Source of the DNA: Luteimonas sp. J29
GTDB lineage: Bacteria; Pseudomonadota; Gammaproteobacteria; Xanthomonadales; Xanthomonadaceae
Assembly (NCBI RefSeq): GCF_000472505.1
Contig: NZ_AWZR01000007.1
Coordinates: 1-64,000, forward strand
Direction: 5' to 3'
Length of the DNA: 64,000 nucleotides
A program made the position numbers and the translations under genes. Below the pieces are notes generated by a model. The model saw only the letters and a program-made list of their open reading frames with translations. It was not told where the DNA came from and did not search any database. Shown here in pieces: positions 29,041-37,476 of the stretch; the first letter of the stretch is position 1, and every line of letters starts with the position of its first letter.

Positions 29041-29761
29041 CCAGTACAAGGACGCCTACGAGGACTCGTTCCCCTACTACTGGGACGAGACAGTGCTCCT
29101 GGACGCCTACGCCCGCAAGCTGGTCGAGACCCTGAAGGACCGCAGGAACCTGCGCGCCCTGAGCCTCGGCATCGGCCGCCAGATCGTGAGCCGGACCCTG
29201 TTCGACAACATCTCGCTGCGCGAATACCACGTGGTGGAAGGCTCGCCGGAGATCATCGCCGACTACCTCGCCAAGGCGTCGCCGCCGGCCTTCGTGCAGG
29301 TGCACGAGGCGTACTTCGAGGACATCGAGTTCGACCAGCCCTTCGACGTCATCGAGATGGGCTTCGTACTCGAGCACGTGGACGACCCGGGCCTGGTCCT
29401 GCGCCGCTTCCGCGGCATGATCGCCGACGACGGCGTGCTGTTCGTGGCGGTTCCCAACGCGCGTTCGCTGCACCGCCTGCTGGGCCACGCCGCGGGGCTG
29501 ATGCCCGACATCTACTCGCTGAGCGACTCCGACCGCGCGCTCGGCCACAAGCGCTACTTCGATTCCGACAGCATCGCGGACCTGGTCGAGGCCAGCGGCT
29601 ATCGCGTCGAGGCGCGCCACGGCCTCATGCTCAAGCCGTTCACCACGGGCCAGATCCAGTCGCTGGGCCTGGGCCGCACCCTCGATGAGGCACTGATCGA
29701 GGTCGGCTTCGGGCTTCCCGACATCACCAACGGCATCCTGCTGGTCGCACGCCCCGGATGA
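29024..29761 (+). CDS. class I SAM-dependent methyltransferase of the glycan cassette
   Basis: This 245-residue soluble protein has SAM-fold signals LSLGIGRQIVS (near residue 46, a degenerate motif I) and FDVIEMGFVLEHVDDPG (near 107). The glycine loop is weaker than in classical members. It begins inside the preceding glycosyltransferase and its stop overlaps the next start (ATGA-type), so it is fixed in the operon. A role in methylating a sugar or acyl group of the cassette product is inferred from context only. Confidence 0.78.
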   Translation: MKENLDQYKDAYEDSFPYYWDETVLLDAYARKLVETLKDRRNLRALSLGIGRQIVSRTLFDNISLREYHVVEGSPEIIADYLAKASPPAFVQVHEAYFEDIEFDQPFDVIEMGFVLEHVDDPGLVLRRFRGMIADDGVLFVAVPNARSLHRLLGHAAGLMPDIYSLSDSDRALGHKRYFDSDSIADLVEASGYRVEARHGLMLKPFTTGQIQSLGLGRTLDEALIEVGFGLPDITNGILLVARPG

Positions 29762-31401
29762 TCCCGGTCCTGATCGTCAGCGGCGGCGGGTTCCAGGGGC
29801 TGGGGCTGCTGGAGTCGCTGCAGCGGCTCGCGCACGTCGCGCCGATCGTGGCCGACGTGTACCAGGACAACGTCACCCGCTACCTCTCGCCGCGCTACGT
29901 GCAGGTCCCGCCGCTCGCCGACGAGGCGGCGTTCACCGATGCGCTGCTCGCGCTGGTCCGGGAGCGCGGCGTGCGCGCGGTATTCCCCGCGACCGCGCAC
30001 GAACTGCCGCTGCTGGCGCGGCTGCGGGACAGGTTCGCGCGGGCGGGCGCGCAGGTCGCGGTCTCCGATCCGTCGCTGGTGGAGATCCTGCTCGACAAGC
30101 AGGCCACGCACCGGTTCCTGCTCGCGCACGGGCTGCCGGTCCAGGCGCCGGTCGATCCGGAGGACCATGACTTCTCCCGCCCCCTGTTCGGCAAGCCCCG
30201 GCATGGCTGGGGCGGGACGGGGACCGTCCTGGCCCGCTCGCCCGCGGAGGCCCGGCACGCCGACGCGCGCCCGGGCGGCGCGCCGCTGCTGTGGTTCCCC
30301 TACCTGGAGCGGTTCGAGGAGTACTCGCTCGACCTGGCGATCTCGCCGTCGGGCCACGTCTCGCCGCTGGTGCTGCGCCGGCGCCTGCGCACGACCGGCG
30401 GCTACGCCGCGATCTCGCGCACGGCGAGCCGGGCGCCGCTGCGGGCGCTCGCGCGCCGGATCGCCGATGTCCTGGCCGCGTCCGGCGGGCGCGGCATCCT
30501 CAACGTCCAGTTCATCGTCGCGGACGACGGCGAGCCGTTCGTGTCCGACGTCAATCCGAGGTTCGGGACTTCCGCCGTGCACGCCCTGGCCGAAGGCGTC
30601 AACCTGCCCGGCTTCTTCCTCGAGGACCAGGCGCCCGGCCCCGACGCCGACGCCCCGCGGCGCGCCGCCAGGACGGTGCGCTACCTCGAGACGATCGCGG
30701 TGCCCCTGCTGCGCCAGCGCCCCGACGCGGTGGTCTTCGACCTCGACGACACCCTGGTCGACCACAAGCTGTGGATGGCGGACAGGCTCGCCGCCGCCTA
30801 CGACGCCGTCGCACGCGGATGGGCCGACCCGGACGCGTTCGCCCTCGCCGCGCTGCAGGCCATCGACGAGGGCGAACGCCGCTTCCTCATCGACCGGGTG
30901 TGCGAGACGCTCGGCTGGGAGGAACGCCAGCGCCAGGCCCTGCTCGAGGCCTACCGCCGCGCGCCGGGCGGCGAGACGCCGCTGTACCCCGACGTCGCCC
31001 CGGCGCTGGAGGCCCTGCGCGATGCCGGCCTGCGGCTGGCCGTCCTCACCGACAATCCGGTCGCCACCCAGCGCTCCAAGCTCGAACGTTCGCCCGTGCT
31101 GCGCGACCTGGCCGCGTTCTTCTCGCGCGGGGCCGGCGCGGAAAAGCCGGCCGCCGTGGCGTTCGAGGCCGCCGCGCGCGGCCTCGGGCTGTCGCCGGAC
31201 CGGCTGTGCATGGTCGGCGACAACCTGTTCCGCGACGCGCTCGGCGCGATCCGAAGCGGCTACGCCTGCGCCTTCGTGCTCCACCGCGACGGCGCCTTCA
31301 TCCATCCGCACCGGTCGCTGGCCGCGCGGATCCCCCTGCCCGGGGACATCCACCACGTGCGCGACCTGACCATCGTCCGGGAATCACTGCTGTCACGATG
31401 A
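29758..31401 (+). CDS. ATP-grasp ligase fused to HAD phosphatase
   Basis: This 547-residue fusion has an N-terminal part (1-310) of ATP-grasp type: a Rossmann-like pre-domain, the PLFGKPRHGWGG ATP loop near residue 142, and the metal-binding DVNPRFGTS near 264. The C-terminal part (about 322-530) is a HAD hydrolase with the DLDDT motif near 327, the motif II threonine in LTDNP near 430, and the motif III/IV residues AEKP and VGDNLFRD. ATP-grasp enzymes join a carboxylate to an amine or thiol through an acyl phosphate. The HAD half probably removes a phosphate from a sugar or acid intermediate. Both ends overlap neighbours by 4 bases. It may attach an acyl or amino acid group to the amino sugar; this is inference. 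Confidence 0.82.
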   Translation: MIPVLIVSGGGFQGLGLLESLQRLAHVAPIVADVYQDNVTRYLSPRYVQVPPLADEAAFTDALLALVRERGVRAVFPATAHELPLLARLRDRFARAGAQVAVSDPSLVEILLDKQATHRFLLAHGLPVQAPVDPEDHDFSRPLFGKPRHGWGGTGTVLARSPAEARHADARPGGAPLLWFPYLERFEEYSLDLAISPSGHVSPLVLRRRLRTTGGYAAISRTASRAPLRALARRIADVLAASGGRGILNVQFIVADDGEPFVSDVNPRFGTSAVHALAEGVNLPGFFLEDQAPGPDADAPRRAARTVRYLETIAVPLLRQRPDAVVFDLDDTLVDHKLWMADRLAAAYDAVARGWADPDAFALAALQAIDEGERRFLIDRVCETLGWEERQRQALLEAYRRAPGGETPLYPDVAPALEALRDAGLRLAVLTDNPVATQRSKLERSPVLRDLAAFFSRGAGAEKPAAVAFEAAARGLGLSPDRLCMVGDNLFRDALGAIRSGYACAFVLHRDGAFIHPHRSLAARIPLPGDIHHVRDLTIVRESLLSR

Positions 31402-32105
31402 AACAGCATCGCGTCGCCATCCTGCAGTCGTCCTACATCCCCTGGAAGGGCTTCTTCGACATCATCCACGACGTCGACGAGTTCATCTTCCTGGACTGCG
31501 TGCAGTTCACCACGCGGGACTGGAGGAGCCGCAACCGGATCAAGTCGGCCAACGGCCTGCAGTGGCTGTCGGTGCCGGTCGGCGCCGATACCCGCCGCAG
31601 GATCCAGGACGTGGCGATCCCCGACCCGTCGTGGCAGGCCCGCCACTGGAAGTCGATCCAACACGTCTACGCCAAGTGCCGCGGCTATGCGCGCTGGCGC
31701 CCGCTGTTCGAGGACTTCTACCTGGGCACCCGCTGGGACAACCTCTCGGCGATGAACCAGGCCATGGTCCGAACGATCGCCACGCAGGCGCTCGGCATCA
31801 CCACCCGCTTCAGCGATGCCTCGGACTATGCCCCGGAGGGCGCCAAGCAGGAACTGATCCTGGACCTGGTCCGCAAGTCCGGGGCGACCCACTACCTGTC
31901 CGGGCCCGCCGCCCGCGCCTACATCGAGCCCGCCCGCTTCGAGGAGATCGGGGTGGAGCTGGCCTACAAGGACTACGGCGACTACCCCGAGTACGAGCAG
32001 CCCTGGCCCCCGTTCGAGCACGCCGTCAGCATCGTCGACCTGCTGATGTGCACGGGGGACGAGGCTGCCTACCATATCTGGGGTCACCGCCAGGCCCGGA
32101 CCTGA
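31398..32105 (+). CDS. WbqC family protein
   Basis: This 235-residue protein has the complete WbqC signature. It opens with VAILQSSYIPWKGFFDII, then FLDCVQFTTRDWRSRNRI, SVPVG, and a LSGPAARAYI segment near residue 170. WbqC genes recur in O-antigen and capsule loci next to aminotransferases and acyl-adding enzymes, but the reaction is not settled. The ATG overlaps the stop of the ATP-grasp/HAD gene. Cytoplasmic location is likely because no signal or membrane helix is seen. Confidence 0.88.
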   Translation: MKQHRVAILQSSYIPWKGFFDIIHDVDEFIFLDCVQFTTRDWRSRNRIKSANGLQWLSVPVGADTRRRIQDVAIPDPSWQARHWKSIQHVYAKCRGYARWRPLFEDFYLGTRWDNLSAMNQAMVRTIATQALGITTRFSDASDYAPEGAKQELILDLVRKSGATHYLSGPAARAYIEPARFEEIGVELAYKDYGDYPEYEQPWPPFEHAVSIVDLLMCTGDEAAYHIWGHRQART

Positions 32106-32151
32106 GTCCGGACCTTACCGCCCCGCGCACTCCCAGACGCCAGGACACGCC

Positions 32152-32526
32152 ATGCACGCTGCGACCGCCTACGGACTCGTGTTGCTCACCATCCTGCTGA
32201 CGGTATACGGCCAGTTCGCGATCAAGTGGCAGGTCCTCGCCTCGCCGCCGATGCCGGCCGACCTGCACGGCCGTGCCATGCACCTGTTCCACCTGTTCAC
32301 CAGCCCGCTGGTCGTCAGCGCGCTCGCGGCGGCGGTAGTCGCCTCGGCGACCTGGATGCTGGCGATGACGCGCCTGCCCCTCAGCCACGCGCACCCGATG
32401 ACCGCGCTGACCTTCGTGCTCGTGGTGTTCGGCAGCAACGTCCTGTTCTCCGAGCCGATCACCACGCCGAAGGTGATCGGCCTGACCCTCATCGTCATCG
32501 GCATCATCGTCGGCGCCCAGGGATGA
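32152..32526 (+). CDS. small four-helix membrane protein, SMR/EamA-like flippase candidate
   Basis: This 124-residue protein has four hydrophobic helices (about 5-24, 48-70, 74-95 and 102-122), the size and topology of one SMR/EamA half-unit. The VYGQFAIKWQV segment in helix 1, LSHAHPMTALTFVLVVFGSN and the closing VIGLTLIVIGIIVGAQ are typical of that superfamily and recall ArnE/ArnF, which flip undecaprenyl-phosphate aminoarabinose. Next to a GtrB/ArnC-like transferase it is the best candidate for moving the lipid-linked sugar to the periplasm. A drug-exporter role is less likely in this context. Confidence 0.75.
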   Translation: MHAATAYGLVLLTILLTVYGQFAIKWQVLASPPMPADLHGRAMHLFHLFTSPLVVSALAAAVVASATWMLAMTRLPLSHAHPMTALTFVLVVFGSNVLFSEPITTPKVIGLTLIVIGIIVGAQG

Positions 32527-32572
32527 TCCCCGCGCCCCGCCCATCCCTCCCGACGCCGGACACGGACCCGAC

Positions 32573-33703
32573 ATGATCCCGTTCAACAAGCCCCGCCTCG
32601 CCGGCCGCGAACTGGAATACATCCGCCAGGCCTGCGAGAACATGCACCTGTCCGGGGACGGACCGTTCACGCGCCGCTGCCACGCGCTGCTGGAACAGGA
32701 CACCGGATGCGCGCGCGCGCTGCTCACCCACTCGTGCACGGCGGCGCTGGAAATGGCCGCGCTCCTGCTCGACCTGCAGCCCGGCGACGAGGTGATCATG
32801 CCCTCGTTCACCTTCGTCTCGACCGCCAACGCCTTCGTGCTGCGCGGCGCGGTGCCGGTGTTCGTCGACATCCGACCCGACACGCTCAACCTCGACGAGA
32901 CCCTGGTCGAGGCGGCGATCACGCCGCGCACCCGGGCGATCTGCGTGGTGCATTACGCCGGGGTCGGCTGCGAGATGGACGCGATCGGCGAGATCGCGCG
33001 CCGGCACGGGCTGGCGGTGGTCGAGGACGCCGCGCAGGGCATCCGCTCGACCTACCACGGCCGGCCGCTCGGCTCGATGGGGGCGCTGGGATGCCTGAGC
33101 TTCCACGAGACCAAGAACGCGATCTCGGGCGAGGGAGGCGCGCTGCTGGTCAACGACGAGCGCTTCTCCGAACGGGCCGAGATCATCCGCGAGAAGGGCA
33201 CCAACCGCAGCAAGTTCTTCCGCGGCCAGGTCGACAAGTACACCTGGGTCGACGTGGGTTCCTCCTACCTGCCCGGCGAGATCAGCGCGGCCTTCCTGCT
33301 CGCCCAGCTCGAGGCGCTGGACGCGATCACCGGCGAGCGCCTGCGGATCTGGGAGACCTACCACCAGTGGGCAGAGGCCCACGAGCGCGAGGGCAGGGTA
33401 CGGCGCCCGATCGTCCCCGCGCACTGCACCCACAACGCCCACATGTACTACCTGCTGCTGCGCGACCTCGGGCACCGCCAGGCCTGCATCGCCAGCCTGA
33501 AGGAAGCGGGGGTGCAGGCGGTATTCCACTACGTGCCGCTGCACGCCACGCCCGCCGGCCGCAGGTACGGCCGCGCGCACGGAGAACTGCCGGTCACCGT
33601 GGACGTCAGCGACCGCCTGCTGCGCATGCCGCTGTGGATCGGCATCGACGGGCACCTGGACAGGATCCTCGCGGCGGCGGATGCGGCGCTGGTGCGCGGG
33701 TGA
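32573..33703 (+). CDS. wecE: WecE/RffA-type nucleotide-sugar aminotransferase
   Basis: This 376-residue PLP enzyme of the DegT/DnrJ/EryC1/WecE group closely follows WecE. It opens IPFNKPRLAGRELEYI, has the SFHETKNAISGEGG motif carrying the PLP lysine near residue 181, and includes GSSYLPGEISAAFLLAQLE. WecE converts dTDP-4-keto-6-deoxyglucose to dTDP-4-amino-4,6-dideoxygalactose (Fuc4N). Length is normal. Genes for making the keto-sugar donor are not in this window and must lie elsewhere. In the cassette it supplies the amino group on which an ATP-grasp or WbqC step could act. Confidence 0.9.
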   Translation: MIPFNKPRLAGRELEYIRQACENMHLSGDGPFTRRCHALLEQDTGCARALLTHSCTAALEMAALLLDLQPGDEVIMPSFTFVSTANAFVLRGAVPVFVDIRPDTLNLDETLVEAAITPRTRAICVVHYAGVGCEMDAIGEIARRHGLAVVEDAAQGIRSTYHGRPLGSMGALGCLSFHETKNAISGEGGALLVNDERFSERAEIIREKGTNRSKFFRGQVDKYTWVDVGSSYLPGEISAAFLLAQLEALDAITGERLRIWETYHQWAEAHEREGRVRRPIVPAHCTHNAHMYYLLLRDLGHRQACIASLKEAGVQAVFHYVPLHATPAGRRYGRAHGELPVTVDVSDRLLRMPLWIGIDGHLDRILAAADAALVRG

Positions 33704-33815
33704 GGCCGCCGTCGCCGCCGATCGCGCCGCTGCACGCATGAAATAATTGCCGGCCGGCCCGCCGGGCGTGCGCACCACGCCACGCCAACCCGGCCAGCCC
33801 ACCGAACGCCCGCCC

Positions 33816-36134
33816 ATGACGCCAGACGCACAGACTCCCGGCACCCACGCCCCGATCCGGCGCGGCTTCCTGCGCTATGCGCTGATGTTCCTCGCCGTGT
33901 CGCTGCCGTTCGTCGCCTATTACACCGCCACCGGCAAGGCGCTCGCCTTCATCGACATCGGCATCGACACCTTCAGCTACTTCTACCCGATCCAGGTCAT
34001 CCAGGCCGAGCAGCTGCGCCAGTACGGCGAACTCACCTGGTCCTTCCGCCAGGGCCTCGGCGGCTACATCGGCGCCGCGGTGCTTCCCACCCACATCGCG
34101 TTGGCCTGGCTGCCCGACGCGTGGCAGCTCGCCGCGCGCATGCCGCTGTACATGCTCAAGCTGTTCCTGGCCGGCGCGTTCTTCTTCGCCTACCTGCGCA
34201 GGCTGCGCGTCGACCCGACCCTGGCCTCCATCGGCGCCCTGGCCTACGCCTTCGGCAACTACGCGGTGATCAACGAGCAGTGGGACGCGCTGTTCATCCT
34301 GCAGTTCTCGGCCTACCTGTACTTCCTGGAGAGCTACTTCCGCACCTCGCGCGGGTGGTTCGCGGTGGCGGCCGGGCTGGTGGTGTGCGCCGGGGGACCG
34401 TTCGAGCCCTACGTGTTCGCCCTGCTGACCCTGGTCTACCTCCCGGCACGCATGCTGCTGCTCGACACCCGCGACGATGCGCGGCCGCTGCTGCCGACCC
34501 TGCTGGCGTTCGCCGTGCTCGGGGCGCTGGGCGCCATGCTCATGGCCGTGGTCCAGGTGCCGAACATCCTGTTCCTGCTCGACAGCCCGAGGGTGAGCGG
34601 GGACCACGCGAAGTTCTCGACCCTGGCCGAGAAGCTGCTCTCGCTCAACAGCGCCAGGACGATCGGCGCCGAGCTCGCCGGGCTGTTCGGCAAGGACCTG
34701 CTGGGCACGGCGAATGCATACCGCGGCTACCAGAACTGGTTCGAGGGACCCGGCTTCTACGTCGGCATGCTGATGCTGGTCTGCGCCCCGCAGCTGCTGT
34801 CGCCCTCGGCCACCCGCCGCGAACGCTGGGGCCTGGTCGCCGGCGTGGTCCTGCTCGCGGCCTATTTCGCGTGGCCCGCCGTGCGCCACGCCGTGTACGG
34901 CTTCGGCCACACCGGGTTCCGGATCTCCACGCTCTGGGTCTCGGCAGGGATCGTGCTGGCGGGCGTGGCCGGGCTGCGGCGCGCCTGCCTGAGCGGCGTG
35001 TGGCGCCCGGGTGTCGCCATCGCCGCGGCCGCGATCGGATGCGCCCTGGTCGGCGCGGTCTGGCTGTCGCCCGGGCCGATCGCGAAGGGCTACCTGTGCC
35101 TGGTCCTCGCCTTCGCCGGGATGTACCTCGGGCTGCTGTGGATCCAGGCAGGCAAGCGGCCGGGGCCGGCGCTGGCCACCGTCCTGTGCGTCATGGTCGC
35201 GGCGGAGCTGCTGCTCGCGGCCGCGCCCGCGTTCGTCGACCGCAGGACAGTCGACACTGACGGGGTGGCGGCCAACGGCCGGCGCTACGACGACGGCACC
35301 GCCGAGGCCGTCGCCCTGGCCCGCGCGCACGGCGGCGAGGACGAGTTCTACCGGATCGAGAAGACCTTCAACTCGGTCTTCCTCAACGACGCCCTGGTGC
35401 AGGGCTACCACGGCACGAAGTCGTACTTCTTCCACGGCAAGTCGATCACCCGCTTCGTCGACTCGCTGCGGCTGCCCCGCCACCACCCGCGCGCGAACTA
35501 CATCAGCACGATGACGGGCCGTCCCGCCATCCTCGACCTGCTCGGCGTGCGATACATCCTGTCCCGGGACATGAAACCGGCAAAGGACAAGGCCAACAGG
35601 CTGGTCGGCTCGGCCGGTGACATCCACGTCTTCCTCAATGGAAACGCACGGGGCGTGGCCCACCTGTACCGCAATGTAGTCGGAGAGTCGGTACTCGCGG
35701 ACGTCCGCCCGAAGAAGCGCGACCAGGCCCTGTTGGACTGGCTCGTGGTCGAGGATCCGGATCCGATGTGGGCCACGCTGGCGGCGCTCGAATCGGCGCC
35801 CGCGACGCAGCCGACCCAGGACGCCGACCGCGTCCACGTGCGGCTGGTCGACGACCGGGCCCTGGACATCACCGTGCAGGCGACGCGCCCGGCCGCGCTG
35901 CTGGTGGCGATGCCGCACGACCGCGGCTGGAAGGCGCGGGTGGACGGCACCCCGGTCGCCACGACGCGGGCGCAGTACGGACTGACCGCGCTGCCGGTGC
36001 CGGCCGGCAGCAGCCTGGTGGAACTTCGCTACGAAGTGCCCGGCAGGCGCCTGGGCCAGGGGCTGTCGCTCGCGGCCCTGCTCGCGCTGCTGGCGCTGGC
36101 CGGCGGCCGCTGGTGGCTGCGCCGCAGGCGCTGA
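33816..36134 (+). CDS. YfhO-like polytopic membrane protein, candidate periplasmic glycosyltransferase
   Basis: This 772-residue protein has about eleven to twelve hydrophobic helices up to residue ~480. A soluble, probably periplasmic region (about 480-735) follows, then a final helix and an arginine-rich end. The YfhO-type signals include an early DTFSYFYPIQV stretch with acidic residues after helix 1, as in GT-C enzymes that use lipid-linked sugars, and a late RPAALLVAMPHDRGWKARVDG domain. Bacillus and Listeria YfhO/GtcA-type proteins add sugars to teichoic acids. As the last gene of the cassette it probably transfers the flipped sugar to its acceptor. The ATG at 33816 is preferred over an upstream TTG because it shortens an unstructured lead. 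A/T-rich AAATAATTG near 33741 may be a local promoter. Confidence 0.8.
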   Translation: MTPDAQTPGTHAPIRRGFLRYALMFLAVSLPFVAYYTATGKALAFIDIGIDTFSYFYPIQVIQAEQLRQYGELTWSFRQGLGGYIGAAVLPTHIALAWLPDAWQLAARMPLYMLKLFLAGAFFFAYLRRLRVDPTLASIGALAYAFGNYAVINEQWDALFILQFSAYLYFLESYFRTSRGWFAVAAGLVVCAGGPFEPYVFALLTLVYLPARMLLLDTRDDARPLLPTLLAFAVLGALGAMLMAVVQVPNILFLLDSPRVSGDHAKFSTLAEKLLSLNSARTIGAELAGLFGKDLLGTANAYRGYQNWFEGPGFYVGMLMLVCAPQLLSPSATRRERWGLVAGVVLLAAYFAWPAVRHAVYGFGHTGFRISTLWVSAGIVLAGVAGLRRACLSGVWRPGVAIAAAAIGCALVGAVWLSPGPIAKGYLCLVLAFAGMYLGLLWIQAGKRPGPALATVLCVMVAAELLLAAAPAFVDRRTVDTDGVAANGRRYDDGTAEAVALARAHGGEDEFYRIEKTFNSVFLNDALVQGYHGTKSYFFHGKSITRFVDSLRLPRHHPRANYISTMTGRPAILDLLGVRYILSRDMKPAKDKANRLVGSAGDIHVFLNGNARGVAHLYRNVVGESVLADVRPKKRDQALLDWLVVEDPDPMWATLAALESAPATQPTQDADRVHVRLVDDRALDITVQATRPAALLVAMPHDRGWKARVDGTPVATTRAQYGLTALPVPAGSSLVELRYEVPGRRLGQGLSLAALLALLALAGGRWWLRRRR

Positions 36135-36175
36135 CCCGGGACGCGGTGCCAGCGCACCGGCCGGGCGGCCAGCCG

Positions 36176-36185
36176 CCCCCCCCCC
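36176..36185. repeat. run of ten C between convergent genes
   Basis: A C10 homopolymer lies in the 68-base gap between the YfhO-like gene and pilU. It is outside coding sequence. Slippage or sequencing error could change its length. Confidence 0.9.
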
Positions 36186-36202
36186 GCCCGAGGCGCCGGT
36201 CC

Positions 36203-37333
36203 TCAGCGGACTTCGGAGATCTCCACCCCGTCCAGTCCCTGGGCCAGGGTGCGGGCGTCGCCGCCCTGGGCGAGCTTGATCCTGAGCCGGACCTCGTTCT
36301 GCGAGTCGGCGTGGCGCAGGGCGTCCTCGTAGGAGATCTCGCCGGCCTGGTACAGCTCGAACAGCGCCTGGTCGAAGGTCTTCATACCGAGGTTGGTCGA
36401 CTCCTTCATCACTTCCTTGAGCTTGTGGATCTCGCCCTCGCGGATGTAGTCCTGCACCAGCGGGGTGCCGAGCAGGATCTCCATCGCCACGCGCCGGCCC
36501 TTGCCGTCGGGGGTCGGGATCAGCTGCTGCGCGATCACCGCCTTGAGGTTGAGCGAGAGGTCCATCAACAGCTGGCTGCGGCGGTCCTCGGGGAAGAAGT
36601 TGATGATGCGGTCCATCGCCTGGTTGGCGTTGTTCGCATGCAGGGTGCACAGCACCAGGTGGCCGGTCTCCGCGAAGGCGATGGCGTGGTCCATGCCCTC
36701 GCGGGTGCGCACCTCGCCGATCATGATCACGTCCGGCGCCTGGCGCAGGGTGTTCTTCAGCGCGTTCTCCCAGCTGTCGGTGTCGATGCCGACCTCGCGC
36801 TGGGTGACGATGCAACCTTCGTGCTTGTGCACGAACTCGATCGGGTCCTCGATCGTGATGATGTGGCCGGTCGAGTTCTGGTTGCGGTAGCCGATCATCG
36901 CCGCCAGCGAGGTCGACTTGCCGGTGCCGGTGGCGCCGACGAAGATGATGATGCCGCGCTTGGTCATCGCCAGCGTCTTGATGATCGGCGGCAGGTTCAG
37001 CTCCTCGACCGTCGGGATCTTGGTCTCGATCCGGCGCAGCACCATGCCCACCTGGTTGCGCTGGTAGAAGCAGCTGACGCGGAAGCGGCCCACGCCCGAG
37101 ACGCCGATGGCGAAGTTGCACTCGTGGGTCTTCTCGAACTCCTCGCGCTGCGGCGGGGTCATCACGTTCAGCACCAGGTCGCGCGACTGCTGCGGCGTGA
37201 GCGGGTTCTGGGTGATGGGCTGGATCTTGCCGTGGACCTTCATCGACGGCGGCATGCCCGCGGTGATGAACAGGTCCGAGGCCTTCTGGTGGGCCATCAG
37301 CTTGAGGAACGAGGTGAAGTCGATGCTGCTCAT
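36203..37333 (-). CDS. pilU: PilU, type IV pilus retraction ATPase
   Basis: This 376-residue secretion ATPase of the GspE/PilT family has Walker A GATGTGKST near residue 132, the Asp box and Walker B (DVIMIGEVRTREG near 202), and HANNANQAMDRI in the His-box region. PilU is a PilT paralog that supports retraction, mainly through PilT. It is distinguished here by its position 143 bases after pilT and by its longer, acidic C-terminal end. AGGAG 6 bases before the ATG is a strong ribosome-binding site. Confidence 0.95.
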   Translation of the reverse strand: MSSIDFTSFLKLMAHQKASDLFITAGMPPSMKVHGKIQPITQNPLTPQQSRDLVLNVMTPPQREEFEKTHECNFAIGVSGVGRFRVSCFYQRNQVGMVLRRIETKIPTVEELNLPPIIKTLAMTKRGIIIFVGATGTGKSTSLAAMIGYRNQNSTGHIITIEDPIEFVHKHEGCIVTQREVGIDTDSWENALKNTLRQAPDVIMIGEVRTREGMDHAIAFAETGHLVLCTLHANNANQAMDRIINFFPEDRRSQLLMDLSLNLKAVIAQQLIPTPDGKGRRVAMEILLGTPLVQDYIREGEIHKLKEVMKESTNLGMKTFDQALFELYQAGEISYEDALRHADSQNEVRLRIKLAQGGDARTLAQGLDGVEISEVR

Positions 37334-37476
37334 GGTGGCTCCTGCGTGGCCGGGGACCGGGAGCGGGCCGGTGGTCGTGGACGGGCGCCGCGCGCCTGCC
37401 CGATCCGGTTACCCCTCGCCCTCCCCGGCCGTGACTGGTCCCAAATCCGATCCCTGCCCGAGCGCCGGTCGCCCGG

